DNA of 64,000 nt from Candidatus Latescibacterota bacterium (GCA_020349025.1 CP070763.1:935046-999045), one strand, 5' to 3'; positions 18,713-28,173 are shown, counted from the first letter of the stretch. The notes: a model not told the origin generated them from the sequence alone. Numbers and translations are program-made.

Positions 18713-20640
18713 CGGCTCACGCTCCATTCCACCGGCTGCGTCTCTTCCGCTCCCGTTGCGACCTCGGGGACGCGGCGGCCGACCAGGAGGACGATCCCAA
18801 CGATGGCGCCGGCTCCCAGAAGCAGGGCGACCCACGGCCCGTACCATCCGTACGCCGTACCCAGGCTACCGAACAGCATGCCGACAGCCGCGGGGACTGC
18901 GGCATACGGGATCTGCGTGCGCACATGGTCGAGATGATCACACGAGGTGGCCAAAGACGACAGGATCGTCGTGTCGGAGATCGGCGAGCAATGGTCACCC
19001 CAGACGCTGCCTGCGAGGATGCTGGAGATGGCGCCGAGCAGGATGGTCGAGTTGTCGGGCGCGATGCCGTGTGCCAGCGGCACGACGAGTGGGAAGAGAA
19101 TTCCCATCGTGCCCCACGACGATCCGGTGGCGAAGCTGGTGAATGCAGCCACGAGAAACACGAGAAACGGCAGGAGCGCCGGACGCAGGGTGGGCCCGAG
19201 CACGCCGACCAGATACTCGCCGGTGTGCAGATCCGATTTGCACACCTCACCGAGCGACCACGCCAGCACGAGGATGATCAGGGCGTAGAGCATCGAGCGC
19301 ATTCCCATGATCCACGCTTGCATCGATTCCGCCAGTGACAAGACGCGGCCGCCAAGCGCCAAGCCGATGGCGACAACACCGCCGAGGAAGGAGCCCCACA
19401 GCAAGGCCTGGAAGGAGTCGGCGCTGCCGACGATGTTGCGCAGCGACTGCGGCTCGCCGCTCGCGGCGACGGCAGCGCGACCCGTCACGTAGAGCCCCAC
19501 GAGGACGGTGACCAGGACGGTGAGGAGCGGGAGCGCGGCGTTGATCCAGCGATGCGGGCGTCCCTCGACGGCGCGCAAGGTGGGCTCTTCGAAGTCGGTC
19601 GCGGGGGTGGCGCCGTCGGCGAGCACCTTGCCGCGCGTGCGCGCGCGCATCTCGGCACCTCGCATGGGGCCGAAGTCGCGGCCGAGCGAAACGAGAAGGA
19701 AACCGGTGAAGAGCATCAGGATCGGGTAGAAGAGATAGGGGATCGACTGCACGAAGGTCCAGTAGGCGTCGCGGTCGATCTCGAGCGACGCGAACTGGTC
19801 GTGGATGTAGCCCACCTCGACGCCGATCCAGGAGGAGATGAGCGCCATGCTGGCAACCGGTGCCGCGGTGCCGTCCACGATGAAAGCGAGTTTCTCACGA
19901 CTGATGCGCAGCTTGTCGGCAATCGGGCGCATGGTGGGACCCACGAGCAGCGTGTTGGCGTAGTCGTCGAAGAAGACCAGGAGACCCAGCGTCCAGGTGG
20001 TCAGCTGGCCGCGCCGGGGTGTCGTGGCGAAGCGGGTGACGGCGTTGGCGATGCCGCGCGCTCCACCCGAACGCCCGATGACGCCGACCATTCCACCCAG
20101 GAGCAGCGTAAACAGGAGGAGTGAAGCGTTGCTGCGATCGACGACGCGTCCCAAGACGTAATGGTCGACGACACGCAGCGACGCTCCGAGGAAGTCGAAC
20201 CCGGAGACGAACAGAGCTCCGACCCAAACGCCGACGAAGAGCGCCACGACGACCTGGCGCAGAACGATGGCGAGGCCGATCGCGAGAAGAGGGGGCAGAA
20301 GTGAGATCCATCCCGGGAAGACACGCGTCTCCACCTGCAATGGCTCGGCGCCGCCGACCCGGACCTGCAACCGCTGGCGGCCATATCGAAGAGGAGCGAG
20401 CTGCGGGAGCGCGAAGGCCTCGTCGGACGCCGCTCGTGTGACGCGCGCGTCGTGGAGGATGGTTCCACTCTGCAGGTCGCGCACGACGACGCGCAGCGTG
20501 TCGGCGGCATCCGGAGCAAGCACCTCGAGCCGGATCCCCAGTGGTGCCAGCGACACCCGGGGGGTTGCCACCTCGACAGCGGAACCCGTCGCCGGCAGTG
20601 TGAGCAGAGCCACCAGAACCCATGTTGCACGGATTCCCAC
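18709..20640 (-). CDS. NhaC-family Na+/H+ antiporter with N-terminal periplasmic domain
   Basis: This 643-residue protein has a signal-like N-terminus ([23 protein letters not shown]) and an extra ~80-residue beta-rich domain (about residues 22-105) before the membrane part. About ten hydrophobic segments follow, with the family stretches [29 protein letters not shown] and [18 protein letters not shown]. NhaC-type carriers exchange cytoplasmic Na+ (or organic solutes such as malate/lactate) for H+. The start is GTG with GGAGG six bases upstream. It overlaps the DUF255 gene by four bases. A TGCTACGGT extended -10-like sequence lies 35 bases upstream. Confidence 0.88.
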
Positions 20641-20674
20641 GACGCGCCTCCGTTGGCAGTTCGAGGGTTGCGGC

Positions 20675-20683
20675 ACCGTAGCA
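20675..20683 (-). promoter_or_regulatory. Extended -10 element of the antiporter operon
   Basis: The minus strand reads TGC-TACGGT, a TGnTAnnnT match, 35 bases before the GTG start of the antiporter gene. Confidence 0.4.
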
Positions 20684-20745
20684 TCGCTGTCCGCTGCCGG
20701 CAAGGAGCCGAGCGGCCGGCAAGGGGCATGCGCGGCGGGGAAAGA

Positions 20746-20774
20746 GCGGCGACCGCCCGGGGGACGGTCGCCGC
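20746..20774 (-). terminator. GC-rich hairpin, probable terminator
   Basis: A perfect 10-bp stem (20746-20755 with 20765-20774) is followed on the minus strand by TCTTT. It sits downstream of the small membrane-protein frame at 20820 and upstream of the antiporter promoter element. Confidence 0.5.
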
Positions 20775-20797
20775 TGCGCGTGGATCGCGATTCGAAA

Positions 20798-20825
20798 GGA
20801 GGTACTACATTCGGAGGTACTACAT
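20798..20825. repeat. Tandem 13-bp direct repeat GGAGGTACTACAT
   Basis: Two exact copies of GGAGGTACTACAT occur at 20798-20810 and 20813-20825, separated by TC. The second copy covers the stop codon of the small minus-strand frame. Confidence 0.85.
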
Positions 20826-21134
20826 CATGACTCGCAACAGCCAGATGAAAACGACCAGAAGCAGGGCTGCCACCACCGCGGGACGCAGACGCCGCCGCCG
20901 CGATTTGACCTCTTCGATCTCGATCTCGTACGTCACGTTGTCTCCGGGATCGAAGTGCAGCGCCGAACCCGAGGTGAGCCCTGCGCGGCCGTTGCCTGGA
21001 ACCAAGGCAACACGCGTGCCATGGCTGGACGCGCACGCCTGCACCGTGCGCGGGAACAACGGGGAAGCGCTCGCGCACGGCAATCGATGCGCAATTCCAG
21101 TCGCGTGCCGCGAAAGCGGCTCGCTTGCGCGCAT
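20820..21134 (-). CDS. Putative small tail-anchored membrane protein
   Basis: The last ~50 residues look real: DPGDNVTYEIEIEEVK, a basic stretch RRRRLRP, and a C-terminal membrane helix (VVAALLLVVFIWLLRV) ending in MM. The N-terminal part is less protein-like, and the start is uncertain (ATG 21134 or GTG 21044; neither has a good SD). A hairpin terminator lies downstream. With the ATG start only 17 bases separate it from the divergent hydrolase-like gene. No family is recognised. Confidence 0.4.
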   Translation of the reverse strand: MRASEPLSRHATGIAHRLPCASASPLFPRTVQACASSHGTRVALVPGNGRAGLTSGSALHFDPGDNVTYEIEIEEVKSRRRRLRPAVVAALLLVVFIWLLRVMM

Positions 21135-21151
21135 CCGGCGCGGGGCCCATC

Positions 21152-22003
21152 ATGCAGGGGATGTCCATTCCGATGCTGCAGCTTCGCCACGCCCTGCCGG
21201 CACTCGGCGCCATCCTCTGCGCCGGCGCCGGCAGCCTCATGGCTTCGGGCGCTCCTGCTGGCGCCGGCGCCAGGCACGATGCTCCAGTGGACGCACTCGA
21301 CGTCGCAGGAACGGTCGTCGTGCACGCAGGCTTCCTGTCGGACGTTCTCGGGGACACGCTGGAGCTGCACGTCTACCTGCCACCGAGCTACGCAGCGTCG
21401 TCGTCGCGGCGCCATCCGGTTCTCTACGCCCTCGACGGCCAGAACCTCTTCGACGACGCGCTGGCGGCGGGTGGCGAGGAGTGGACCCTGGACGAGATCC
21501 TGGAACTCGAGCCGGCTGGGATTCCCGAGCTGCTGGTGGTGGGCGTGATCGCGGGCCCCAACGCGGTGCGCGATCTGGCTCCTCCGGGAAGCACGCCGGG
21601 AGCGCGTGGCGATCTCTACCTGGAGTTTCTCGCCGAAGAGTTGATGCCGTTCATCGACGAGAGCTATCGCACGCGCGGTGACGCCGTGATCATGGGTCAC
21701 GCCCGCAGTGCCGTTCTGTCGATGTACGCGATCTGGCGTCGCCCAGCCCTCTTCGAGGCGGCGCTCGCGCTCGACGTTCCCGACGTCGACGCAACCACAA
21801 CGGCATGGACGCAAGCGCGACCCCAGGGCGGGCGGCCGTGGATCTGGTTTGAGCAGGTTGCAGCCGAGAAGGCGCGTCCAAGCACGACGGAGCTCCTGGC
21901 GAATCTGCAACGACACGCCGAGGTGCGCTTCATCATCAGCGGGGCACAGGCGAGTCGATCGGCTCGCATCGTGGCGGCGCTGCGCGCCGCACCGCTGCGC
22001 TGA
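21152..22003 (+). CDS. Secreted esterase-like alpha/beta-hydrolase, probable pseudoenzyme
   Basis: This 283-residue protein has a signal-like hydrophobic N-terminus and an alpha/beta-hydrolase body of the Fes/IroE esterase type: VYLPPSY, PVLYALDGQNLFD, ELMPFIDESYRT. In active relatives the nucleophile elbow reads GSSLGG. Here the matching segment is MGHARSAVLSMYA (A184 at the serine position), and no obvious catalytic histidine remains near the C-terminus. It is therefore likely to be non-catalytic, perhaps binding or structural. The start (ATG 21152) has only a weak SD; ATG 21161 is possible. Confidence 0.7.
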   Translation: MQGMSIPMLQLRHALPALGAILCAGAGSLMASGAPAGAGARHDAPVDALDVAGTVVVHAGFLSDVLGDTLELHVYLPPSYAASSSRRHPVLYALDGQNLFDDALAAGGEEWTLDEILELEPAGIPELLVVGVIAGPNAVRDLAPPGSTPGARGDLYLEFLAEELMPFIDESYRTRGDAVIMGHARSAVLSMYAIWRRPALFEAALALDVPDVDATTTAWTQARPQGGRPWIWFEQVAAEKARPSTTELLANLQRHAEVRFIISGAQASRSARIVAALRAAPLR

Positions 22004-22020
22004 AACGCACGCACCTCAGC

Positions 22021-22815
22021 TCAGGTCGACGCCGGTGCCTGCCAACGCGGGAAGAGCACGCGTCCGAGAAGCAGAAGAAGAGTGGCGGCGAGGGCAAACG
22101 GCCACACCGCCCGCGCGATCCAGAGCGCTGCCAGGAGTGCGACGCGGATGACCACGCCCGGCCAGACGCTCTGACCGTTCATCCAGAAGAGCTGACACAA
22201 TCCGAACCCGAGGGGCAGCTCCAGCAACGCCACGACGGGCGAGTACGCCGGAAGCGCGGGGGCGGCGGCTGCGCGCTCGAGAAGAACGGCGAGCGCGAGC
22301 AGGAACGCCGCGGTCGCCGCGGAAGCGAGGAACCCGTGCCGCCCCATCAGGCGACGGAAAACGAAGCCGCGGAAGAAGATCTCCTGCCACAACGCACCCC
22401 AGAGCAGGAGCGACAGGAGCGCGAGCCAGCGCCAAGCGCCGCCGCTCTGCGGCGCCGGCGCGCTGGCGGCAGCCGTGAGTGCGCCAGGCGCCGCCACGAG
22501 GAGCGCGATGCCCCACCAACGCGCCGAGGTTCGCCGCAGGCCGAGCTTCGCTGGCACGTGGCGCATCTCGACGCTCTCGATCCAATGCGTTGCGCTGACG
22601 ATGCAGAAGCAGAGCGCCGCGTAGGCGATCGCGAGCCGCGCATTCGTCTCGCTGACCGCCGCAAGCGCACCCCACAGCACCGCCTCCGCCACCACGTAGA
22701 GGAACAGGATTGCGAAGATCGGGTGGGGTGGTTTGTGCACGCGCCCCGCTTCCGGCGGTGGGGCGCAGCCACCGGTGGCGGCCGAGCGGGAGCGCGTTGC
22801 GGTGGCGTCGTTCAC
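22021..22815 (-). CDS. CPBP-like integral membrane protein, catalytic residues degraded
   Basis: This 264-residue protein has about seven hydrophobic segments and resembles CPBP intramembrane (Rce1-like) proteases in ALWQEIFFRGFVFRR. The usual motif 1 (EExxxR) is QEIFFR, with the first Glu lost (Q144). Motif 2 (FxxxH) is not visible, and the HxxxN motif near the C-terminus reads RVALLA after PGVVI. It is probably not a protease. The start is GTG 22815, which overlaps the stop of the upstream uracil-DNA glycosylase gene (GTGA), indicating translational coupling. Confidence 0.65.
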   Translation of the reverse strand: MNDATATRSRSAATGGCAPPPEAGRVHKPPHPIFAILFLYVVAEAVLWGALAAVSETNARLAIAYAALCFCIVSATHWIESVEMRHVPAKLGLRRTSARWWGIALLVAAPGALTAAASAPAPQSGGAWRWLALLSLLLWGALWQEIFFRGFVFRRLMGRHGFLASAATAAFLLALAVLLERAAAAPALPAYSPVVALLELPLGFGLCQLFWMNGQSVWPGVVIRVALLAALWIARAVWPFALAATLLLLLGRVLFPRWQAPAST

Positions 22816-23441
22816 GAGCTCGCGCGCTCCTCGAGATGCTCCCGTAGCCGCTGCACGTGCTCCCAGGTGGGTCGTTTCTTGCGCGGATCGCGCAGCAGGA
22901 ACGCGGGGTGATAGAGAACCATGAACTGCACGCCCGGGTAACGCGCCAGCGTGAACAGGCGCCCCGCTTCCTCCTCCATCTTGAACTCCTTGCGCGACGG
23001 GTCGATCCACTTCAGCGCCACCTGTCCGAGGAGCAGGACGACGCGAGGCTGGACAAGCTCGATCTGCTTGTCGAGAAACGGAAGGCAAGCGCTCGCCTCG
23101 TCGCTGGAGGGGGCGCGGTCGATTTCCGGCTTACACTTCACGACGTTGGTGATCAGCGTGTCCGCGTTCGCGTCGAGCCCAACGGAGTCGAGGATCTTGT
23201 CGAGCAGCGCGCCGGAGCGACCGACGAAGGCTCGTCCCTCTCGATCCTCGTGATCGCCGGGGCGCTCGCTGATGACGAGGATCCTGGCCGTCGGGTTGCC
23301 GCGATCGACGACGATGCGGCTGCGGCTGCTGCAGAGGGTGCAACGACGACAATCGTAGGCGCGCAACCTGGAAGCGAACTCCTCGTAGGTGGAAGCGTCG
23401 AGGATCGCGTTCAGGTCCTGATCGAACAGATCGACCTGCAT
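22812..23441 (-). CDS. Uracil-DNA glycosylase, type 4 (Fe-S)
   Basis: This 209-residue DNA-repair enzyme excises uracil. The family signature ERPGDHEDREGRAFVGRSG (active-site motif 1, about residues 55-73), Fe-S cysteines in YDCRRCTLC and NVVKCKP, and the second active-site motif LYHPAFLLR are visible. The start at 23441 has AGGAGG five bases upstream. It is co-transcribed with the overlapping CPBP-like gene and diverges from the OmpA/coiled-coil gene at 23725, leaving about 280 bases for promoters. Confidence 0.92.
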   Translation of the reverse strand: MQVDLFDQDLNAILDASTYEEFASRLRAYDCRRCTLCSSRSRIVVDRGNPTARILVISERPGDHEDREGRAFVGRSGALLDKILDSVGLDANADTLITNVVKCKPEIDRAPSSDEASACLPFLDKQIELVQPRVVLLLGQVALKWIDPSRKEFKMEEEAGRLFTLARYPGVQFMVLYHPAFLLRDPRKKRPTWEHVQRLREHLEERASS

Positions 23442-23724
23442 GATCCCTCCTCTGAGGTGCGCCGGATCGTCCCATCGGGGTTCCGGCGCGCGGGCGCGGG
23501 GTGGCCGTTCTCGGCCCGCTCCTCCACCTCCCTGGGCAGCTCGGTCCGGAAGGAGGACGCCGGTGGCCGGGAACGGAGTCCGCAGTCGAGTGTTCCGACA
23601 CATTAGAGCGGCGCCGGCGGCAGGTCCAGCGGTGGGCGCAGCCTCGCAATTGACGCCGCCGCTCCTGCACGGCACACTGCGCGGTGCGGCGAAGCGCAAG
23701 GCCACTCGGCAAGGCGGTGACATC

Positions 23725-25140
23725 ATGAGACGGTCGATCGTGTCCTCGATACTCCTTCTCACGATTCTTGCGAGCGCAGTCCCGGCGGCGGACCTGACCT
23801 CGGTACGCAGACAATGGCAGAAGCTCCAGGATCGCGAGTCTGCCGTTCTGGCCCCCAAGTCGCACGACCGCGCCGAGCGCGCCATGGTTGCGCTCGAGTC
23901 GGCTGCCTCTTCCAGCTCGACCTCTCTCCCCGACAAGCTGCAGACGGCGCAGGATCGGCTCGACGAGCTCGAGGAAGCCGTCACGCTTGCGCGCAGCACC
24001 TGGAGCCACGCCTTGCAGCTGCGCGCGCGCGCGCGCGAGGCGGGTGCGGATACCGCGTCGGCATCGTGGGAGCAGGCTGAGAACATCCTCGTGGCGTCGG
24101 CACGCAAGCTCGAGGTGGGGCGGAGCGAGGCTGCCGTGCGGCAGGCGACACCGCTTCCCGGGCTCTACGACCAGGCGCGGCTGGAAGCGATGAAGTTCTA
24201 CCTCGTGGGGCGCACAAAGGCACGCTTGGCCGAGGCGGAGAAGGGAAAGGCGACGCGCTACACGCCGCGTAGCTACGTGCGGGCGCTGGATGTCGTGACG
24301 ATGACCGAGACACTTCTCGAGGAGGGCAAAGGCGAGGCGGATATGGATATCCGCGACAGTGCCGCGCGTGCCGCGCGCGAGGCAGAGCACACGCTGTTCC
24401 TGCTCGAGAACATCCGCAACAGCTGCGAAACGGCGAACCGTGGACGCATCGAGTCGACGATCCTGGATTGGGAAGCTGGCGTGCAACGCGTCGCGGAGAC
24501 GTTGGGGATCGAGCCCGACTTCCGCCAGGGGATGGGATTGCCGCTCCAGCATGCGCTGGTGGAGAGCGATCGGGTCGTACGCGAACGCAATCATCTTCGC
24601 ATCCAGCTGGCGCAGCGTTCCGATCAGGTCGACTCGCTCGAGCACGTCATCCAGGAGCTCAAGGTCCACATCAGCGATTTCGAAGGGATGGTGGCGGAGC
24701 TCAGGCCGTTCCGAGAGGAAGCCAACACCGTGGCTGCGATTCAGGCGCTTTTCACCCGGAGCGAGGGTCAGGTGTTGCTGGACGATCGCGACCTGGTCTT
24801 GCGTTTGCACGGCTTGCGCTTCGCCAGTGCCCGGGCCGACATTCCGGCGCAGAGCGTCGCCATTCTCGACAAGGTCGCAGAGGCCGTGCAGGCGCTTCCC
24901 GGAGCCCACGTCGTCGTGGAGGGGCACACCGACTCGAGCGGGCGCGCGGACAGGAACAAGAAGCTCTCGCAGGAGCGGGCGCAGGCGGTGCGCGAGTGGT
25001 TGATCCGGGAGGCGGGACTCGATCCGGGCCGCGTCACCGCGGTCGGCCACGGCTCCTCGCGTCCCGTGGCCACGAACGACACGGATGCCGGACGCGCTCT
25101 CAATCGCCGTATCGAGATCACGATCTCGCGTCCCGGCTGA
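23725..25140 (+). CDS. OmpA-domain protein with long helical N-terminal region
   Basis: This 471-residue exported protein has a signal peptide ending near VPAAD, then about 320 residues dominated by helix/coiled-coil sequence (for example DKLQTAQDRLDELEEAV and IQLAQRSDQVDSLEHVIQELK). A C-terminal OmpA peptidoglycan-binding domain follows, with VVEGHTDSSGRADRNKKLSQERAQAV split over residues ~395-425 and a RALNRRIEITI end. It lacks the barrel of the other OmpA protein in this window and is probably a periplasmic or lipoprotein-independent cell-wall tether. The start at 23725 was chosen for the signal peptide. Confidence 0.87.
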   Translation: MRRSIVSSILLLTILASAVPAADLTSVRRQWQKLQDRESAVLAPKSHDRAERAMVALESAASSSSTSLPDKLQTAQDRLDELEEAVTLARSTWSHALQLRARAREAGADTASASWEQAENILVASARKLEVGRSEAAVRQATPLPGLYDQARLEAMKFYLVGRTKARLAEAEKGKATRYTPRSYVRALDVVTMTETLLEEGKGEADMDIRDSAARAAREAEHTLFLLENIRNSCETANRGRIESTILDWEAGVQRVAETLGIEPDFRQGMGLPLQHALVESDRVVRERNHLRIQLAQRSDQVDSLEHVIQELKVHISDFEGMVAELRPFREEANTVAAIQALFTRSEGQVLLDDRDLVLRLHGLRFASARADIPAQSVAILDKVAEAVQALPGAHVVVEGHTDSSGRADRNKKLSQERAQAVREWLIREAGLDPGRVTAVGHGSSRPVATNDTDAGRALNRRIEITISRPG

Positions 25141-25174
25141 GACGGACACGAGCAGCGAGTCGCACGGTCACGTC

Positions 25175-25981
25175 ATGTCACCTCACGTTGCCATTCCGAT
25201 CCGCAGCTCCACGCCCCGCTGCGGGGCGCATCGGGTCGCGTGCTCGACCGGGTTCAAGCTCGTCGTTGCGATCCTGCTCGCCGGCTGCCGCCAAGGTTCC
25301 AACGGGGCGCAAGGCGAGCCGGCGCAAGCACAGCCGCAGGCCGAAGCTGCGCCTGTCGCTGCCGCCGCGGCCGCGCTGCCGGCCGAAGCGATGGCGGACG
25401 TCGACGCAGTGCTGCACTGCAGCACCCTGGCTCCAGGGGAGTCGCTGGCCGTGCGTCTTCTTGGCACGATCGGACCGAACGGGGCGTGGTCTCTGCGCGA
25501 CGTGCACGTGGAACAAGCGCCGGGCCGCATCGTGATCACGCCCGAGGTGAACCACGTCACCGGTCAGATGGTGATCCAGATGGTGATGCCGCTCGACCGC
25601 ACGCTGCACCTGAAGCTCGAACCGGGGATGCACCGTATCGAAGTGCGCGGGCGGGAGGGCACCCAGGTCGACAGCGTGCGCGTCACGGCGGGTGCGCAGC
25701 GCCCACCACCCGAGACGAGGATCGCGGTCGACGATGCGCCCGCCGCAACCGCACTCGTGACCATGACGGCAGAGCCGGGGGATGGCTTCGTGGAGCGCAT
25801 CGAGTATCGGGAGCTGGATGCCACCGGTGCCAGTGCCTGGCGCGAGGCGGGTGGAGCGGAGCGGCGCGGCCGCACGCTCGTCGTGCGCTTGCAGCTGCCA
25901 GCCGGCCGAGTGATCGAGGCTCGCGCCGTGGATGGGCAGGGCGGCGTCGATCCCACCCCGGCGAGCGCGACCCTTCCTTGA
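25175..25981 (+). CDS. Putative lipoprotein with Ig-like C-terminal part
   Basis: This 268-residue protein has a lipoprotein signal (FKLVVAILLAGC), then an Ala/Gln/Pro-rich linker (about residues 35-60) and two beta-rich segments. The second, about residues 185-265, resembles Ig-like/FN3 sequence (ITRIA-type strands and VIEARAVDGQGGVDPTPAS). Function unknown. It starts 34 bases after the OmpA-domain gene, so the two are likely co-transcribed and both face the periplasm. Confidence 0.68.
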   Translation: MSPHVAIPIRSSTPRCGAHRVACSTGFKLVVAILLAGCRQGSNGAQGEPAQAQPQAEAAPVAAAAAALPAEAMADVDAVLHCSTLAPGESLAVRLLGTIGPNGAWSLRDVHVEQAPGRIVITPEVNHVTGQMVIQMVMPLDRTLHLKLEPGMHRIEVRGREGTQVDSVRVTAGAQRPPPETRIAVDDAPAATALVTMTAEPGDGFVERIEYRELDATGASAWREAGGAERRGRTLVVRLQLPAGRVIEARAVDGQGGVDPTPASATLP

Positions 25982-26063
25982 GTCGTGCCGCGGAGCGCCC
26001 CGTTCACGGCGGCGTTGTCGCCAGCCGGCCTCCACAGCGCCGCGAATCCGCGGTCGCCGCGTC

Positions 26064-26621
26064 CTAGAAGATCTGCACGCTCGTCACCACACGCGCGTCG
26101 ATCTGCGTGATGGTGTAGTCGCCATCGAGGGCCTCGGGTGACGCAGGTGTCCAGTGCATGCGCAAGCCCATCATGACCTGCTCTTGACGGAAGAGGGCCA
26201 GGACGCGTTCGTCGGCATCGAAGTGCGAGGTCCCGGTCGTCGTCTGTCCCGCGACCAGATCCGCTTCGAGTGACGTCACCGGTGGCGTGTCGAAGAGGTT
26301 CGCTGCGGCGTCGTTGAAGAAGACCGTGAAGCGTGCGCGCCCTTCGCCGCTGGCATTGCGGAACTGCACCGCGACGTCCATTCCCATCTCCTCCGCCACC
26401 GTGAAGTTGTTGAGGCCCTCAACCAGATCGACGGCAATCGGCTGCAGCTCGAACTCCACGGGTGGTGACAGTGGCGGGGCCACGTAGTGCCCGGAGCGCT
26501 CTTCGGGAGCGATGAAGCTCGCAACGTCCACGTTGACCGTGACCTTCTTCTCGCCGCACGCGGCAGCCAGCGCCAGCAGCATGGTCCCGACGATGGCGGC
26601 GGCGCGAGTCGGTCCTTTCAT
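26064..26621 (-). CDS. Putative lipoprotein of unknown function
   Basis: This 185-residue protein has a signal and lipobox (LLALAAACGEKK) and a soluble beta-rich domain. No family is recognised. The start at 26621 has AGGAG seven bases upstream. It lies 39 bases downstream of the gene at 26661-27989 on the same strand, so the two probably form an operon encoding an outer-membrane barrel and an associated lipoprotein. Confidence 0.75.
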   Translation of the reverse strand: MKGPTRAAAIVGTMLLALAAACGEKKVTVNVDVASFIAPEERSGHYVAPPLSPPVEFELQPIAVDLVEGLNNFTVAEEMGMDVAVQFRNASGEGRARFTVFFNDAAANLFDTPPVTSLEADLVAGQTTTGTSHFDADERVLALFRQEQVMMGLRMHWTPASPEALDGDYTITQIDARVVTSVQIF

Positions 26622-26660
26622 GACATCTCCTATCTCTCGTTGTTGCGCGACGGCTGGTCT

Positions 26661-27989
26661 TCAGCGCACCGCAACCGACGTTCCCAGTGTCACACCCCGT
26701 TCGCCGGTGATCGTGCGACTGTGCGTTTGCACGCCGACGTCGAGCCAGAAACGCTCGACGCCGATTCCGACTCCACCGGCGTACTGCAGTCCCTGCCTGT
26801 CGGTGAGGATGCCGCTGCGCACGGCGAGCAGGCCGAAGTGTTGCTCCGCGCCGAAGTGCAGGGATGTGCCGAGCCGGCTCGTTGTCAAGTCGGCGGCCAG
26901 CAATGTGCGGCCACCCGTCCACGCCAGGTTGAAGGTCGTTTGCGTCGGGAGCTTCTGCGTGTAGCTGGCGTCGGTCTCCAGGATCTCACTCTCGAGGCTG
27001 TTGGTCGCGTCGTCCCACCAGGCGCGTTCGACGATCGAACGGCCCCAGTGCACGCTGGAGCCGAGGTCGCGGACCCCCACTCCGATGTCCACGCTGCCAC
27101 TGCGATAGCCGATGCCGGCATCGACGCCGACCCCATGTCCCACCCGCCCGAGACGCGTGTAGCGCAGGCGCGACTCGTAGCCGACGTGCAGCGGGTTGCC
27201 GGAGCCGAAGATCGTGTCGGCCGTCGCCATCGAGAGAAAGGACTCCCCGCGCGACATGTTGAAGCCGAGCAGATACTTCACGAAGGCACCGGCGTAGATT
27301 CCGTTGCCGTGCTCGTCGGCGTGCAGGGCGGAGGAGAGGCCGAAGTGGTACGACATTCCCACCATCGTCTCTCCCGTTGCATTGAGGCCGTACGTCGAGT
27401 TGGGCAGGAGCGGTTCCCCGCCCGCGAGGACGCCGTACATGGCATCGTCGAATGCCAGCTCCCCTTCGAGGTAGATGACGGGGGAGACGTAGCCGCGCAC
27501 CTTGTGGATTCCGAGACCCGCGATCGGTGTCGACCACACGCCGCCCAGGTCGAACGGTTTCTGCGGCAGCAGCGCCTGCGCGTCTTCGAAGGAGACCGCG
27601 AACTCGTTGCGAGACACGAAGACCTCGATGTCTCCCTCAACCTGGTTCGGTTCCTTGAGCTCGAGAAAGAAGGGAGGGTTCAACGCCAGGTTCGCAATCC
27701 GGGTGACGCTGAAGTTGTCGTCATTGACGTCGAAGGTCGGGAAATCGTTCGCCACCTGCATGAATCCGAGCGGCAGCGGGATGACCACCTGCGACGCGCC
27801 TTCGCGTTTTGGCATGCTCTGGTACGCCGGGTTCAGGTTGTTGAGCTCGAAGCTCCCCGTCACGTGGGCATTCGCCATCCCGAGTCGGCGCGCATCCATC
27901 GTGAAGCCGTGTGCCGGCACTGCGACGCCCTGCAGCAACACCGTGCTGCAGACGGCAGCGAGAAGCCGAGTCGCGGCTCGACGTTTCAT
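26661..27989 (-). CDS. Predicted outer-membrane beta-barrel protein
   Basis: This 442-residue protein has a signal peptide (ending near VPAHGF) and the layout of DUF5723/TraF-like outer-membrane barrels. It has an N-terminal ARRLGMANAHVTGSFELNNLNPAY segment, typical of proteins in which the first residues plug a barrel, then repeated amphipathic strands (GMSYHFGLSSAL, GIYAGAFVKYLLGFN, VGYESRLRYTR, YAGGVGIGVERFWLDVGVQTHS). The exact role is unknown; relatives include PorV/FadL-like transporters. The start was chosen for the signal peptide, with AAGGGA eight bases upstream. Confidence 0.75.
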   Translation of the reverse strand: MKRRAATRLLAAVCSTVLLQGVAVPAHGFTMDARRLGMANAHVTGSFELNNLNPAYQSMPKREGASQVVIPLPLGFMQVANDFPTFDVNDDNFSVTRIANLALNPPFFLELKEPNQVEGDIEVFVSRNEFAVSFEDAQALLPQKPFDLGGVWSTPIAGLGIHKVRGYVSPVIYLEGELAFDDAMYGVLAGGEPLLPNSTYGLNATGETMVGMSYHFGLSSALHADEHGNGIYAGAFVKYLLGFNMSRGESFLSMATADTIFGSGNPLHVGYESRLRYTRLGRVGHGVGVDAGIGYRSGSVDIGVGVRDLGSSVHWGRSIVERAWWDDATNSLESEILETDASYTQKLPTQTTFNLAWTGGRTLLAADLTTSRLGTSLHFGAEQHFGLLAVRSGILTDRQGLQYAGGVGIGVERFWLDVGVQTHSRTITGERGVTLGTSVAVR

Positions 27990-28123
27990 CTTGCAAGTCC
28001 CTTCGCGTGACCCACGCATCCTGCGCGGGTGAGCTCCCTCGCAGCCGGTCGAGGGCGCACGACGTCGATCGATCCTCTTGGGGCAACCCACGTGCCAGGC
28101 TCCCCAACGTCGCTCGTGCTGGC

Positions 28124-28135
28124 GTGTGCTACCTT
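28124..28135 (+). promoter_or_regulatory. Extended -10-like element GTGTGCTACCTT
   Basis: TGC-TACCTT lies 38 bases before the NRDE gene start. The same GTGTGCTACC core occurs again before the barrel gene at 29342. No good -35 is seen. Confidence 0.4.
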
Positions 28136-28173
28136 TGGGGTTCCGCTGCGGGATTGGAGGTGCACGCACGCAC

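Noticed and set aside
23131-25149. A 672-codon minus-strand open frame opposite the OmpA/coiled-coil gene
   Set aside because: It is antisense to a gene with signal peptide and OmpA motifs and merges into another frame of the uracil-DNA glycosylase gene.
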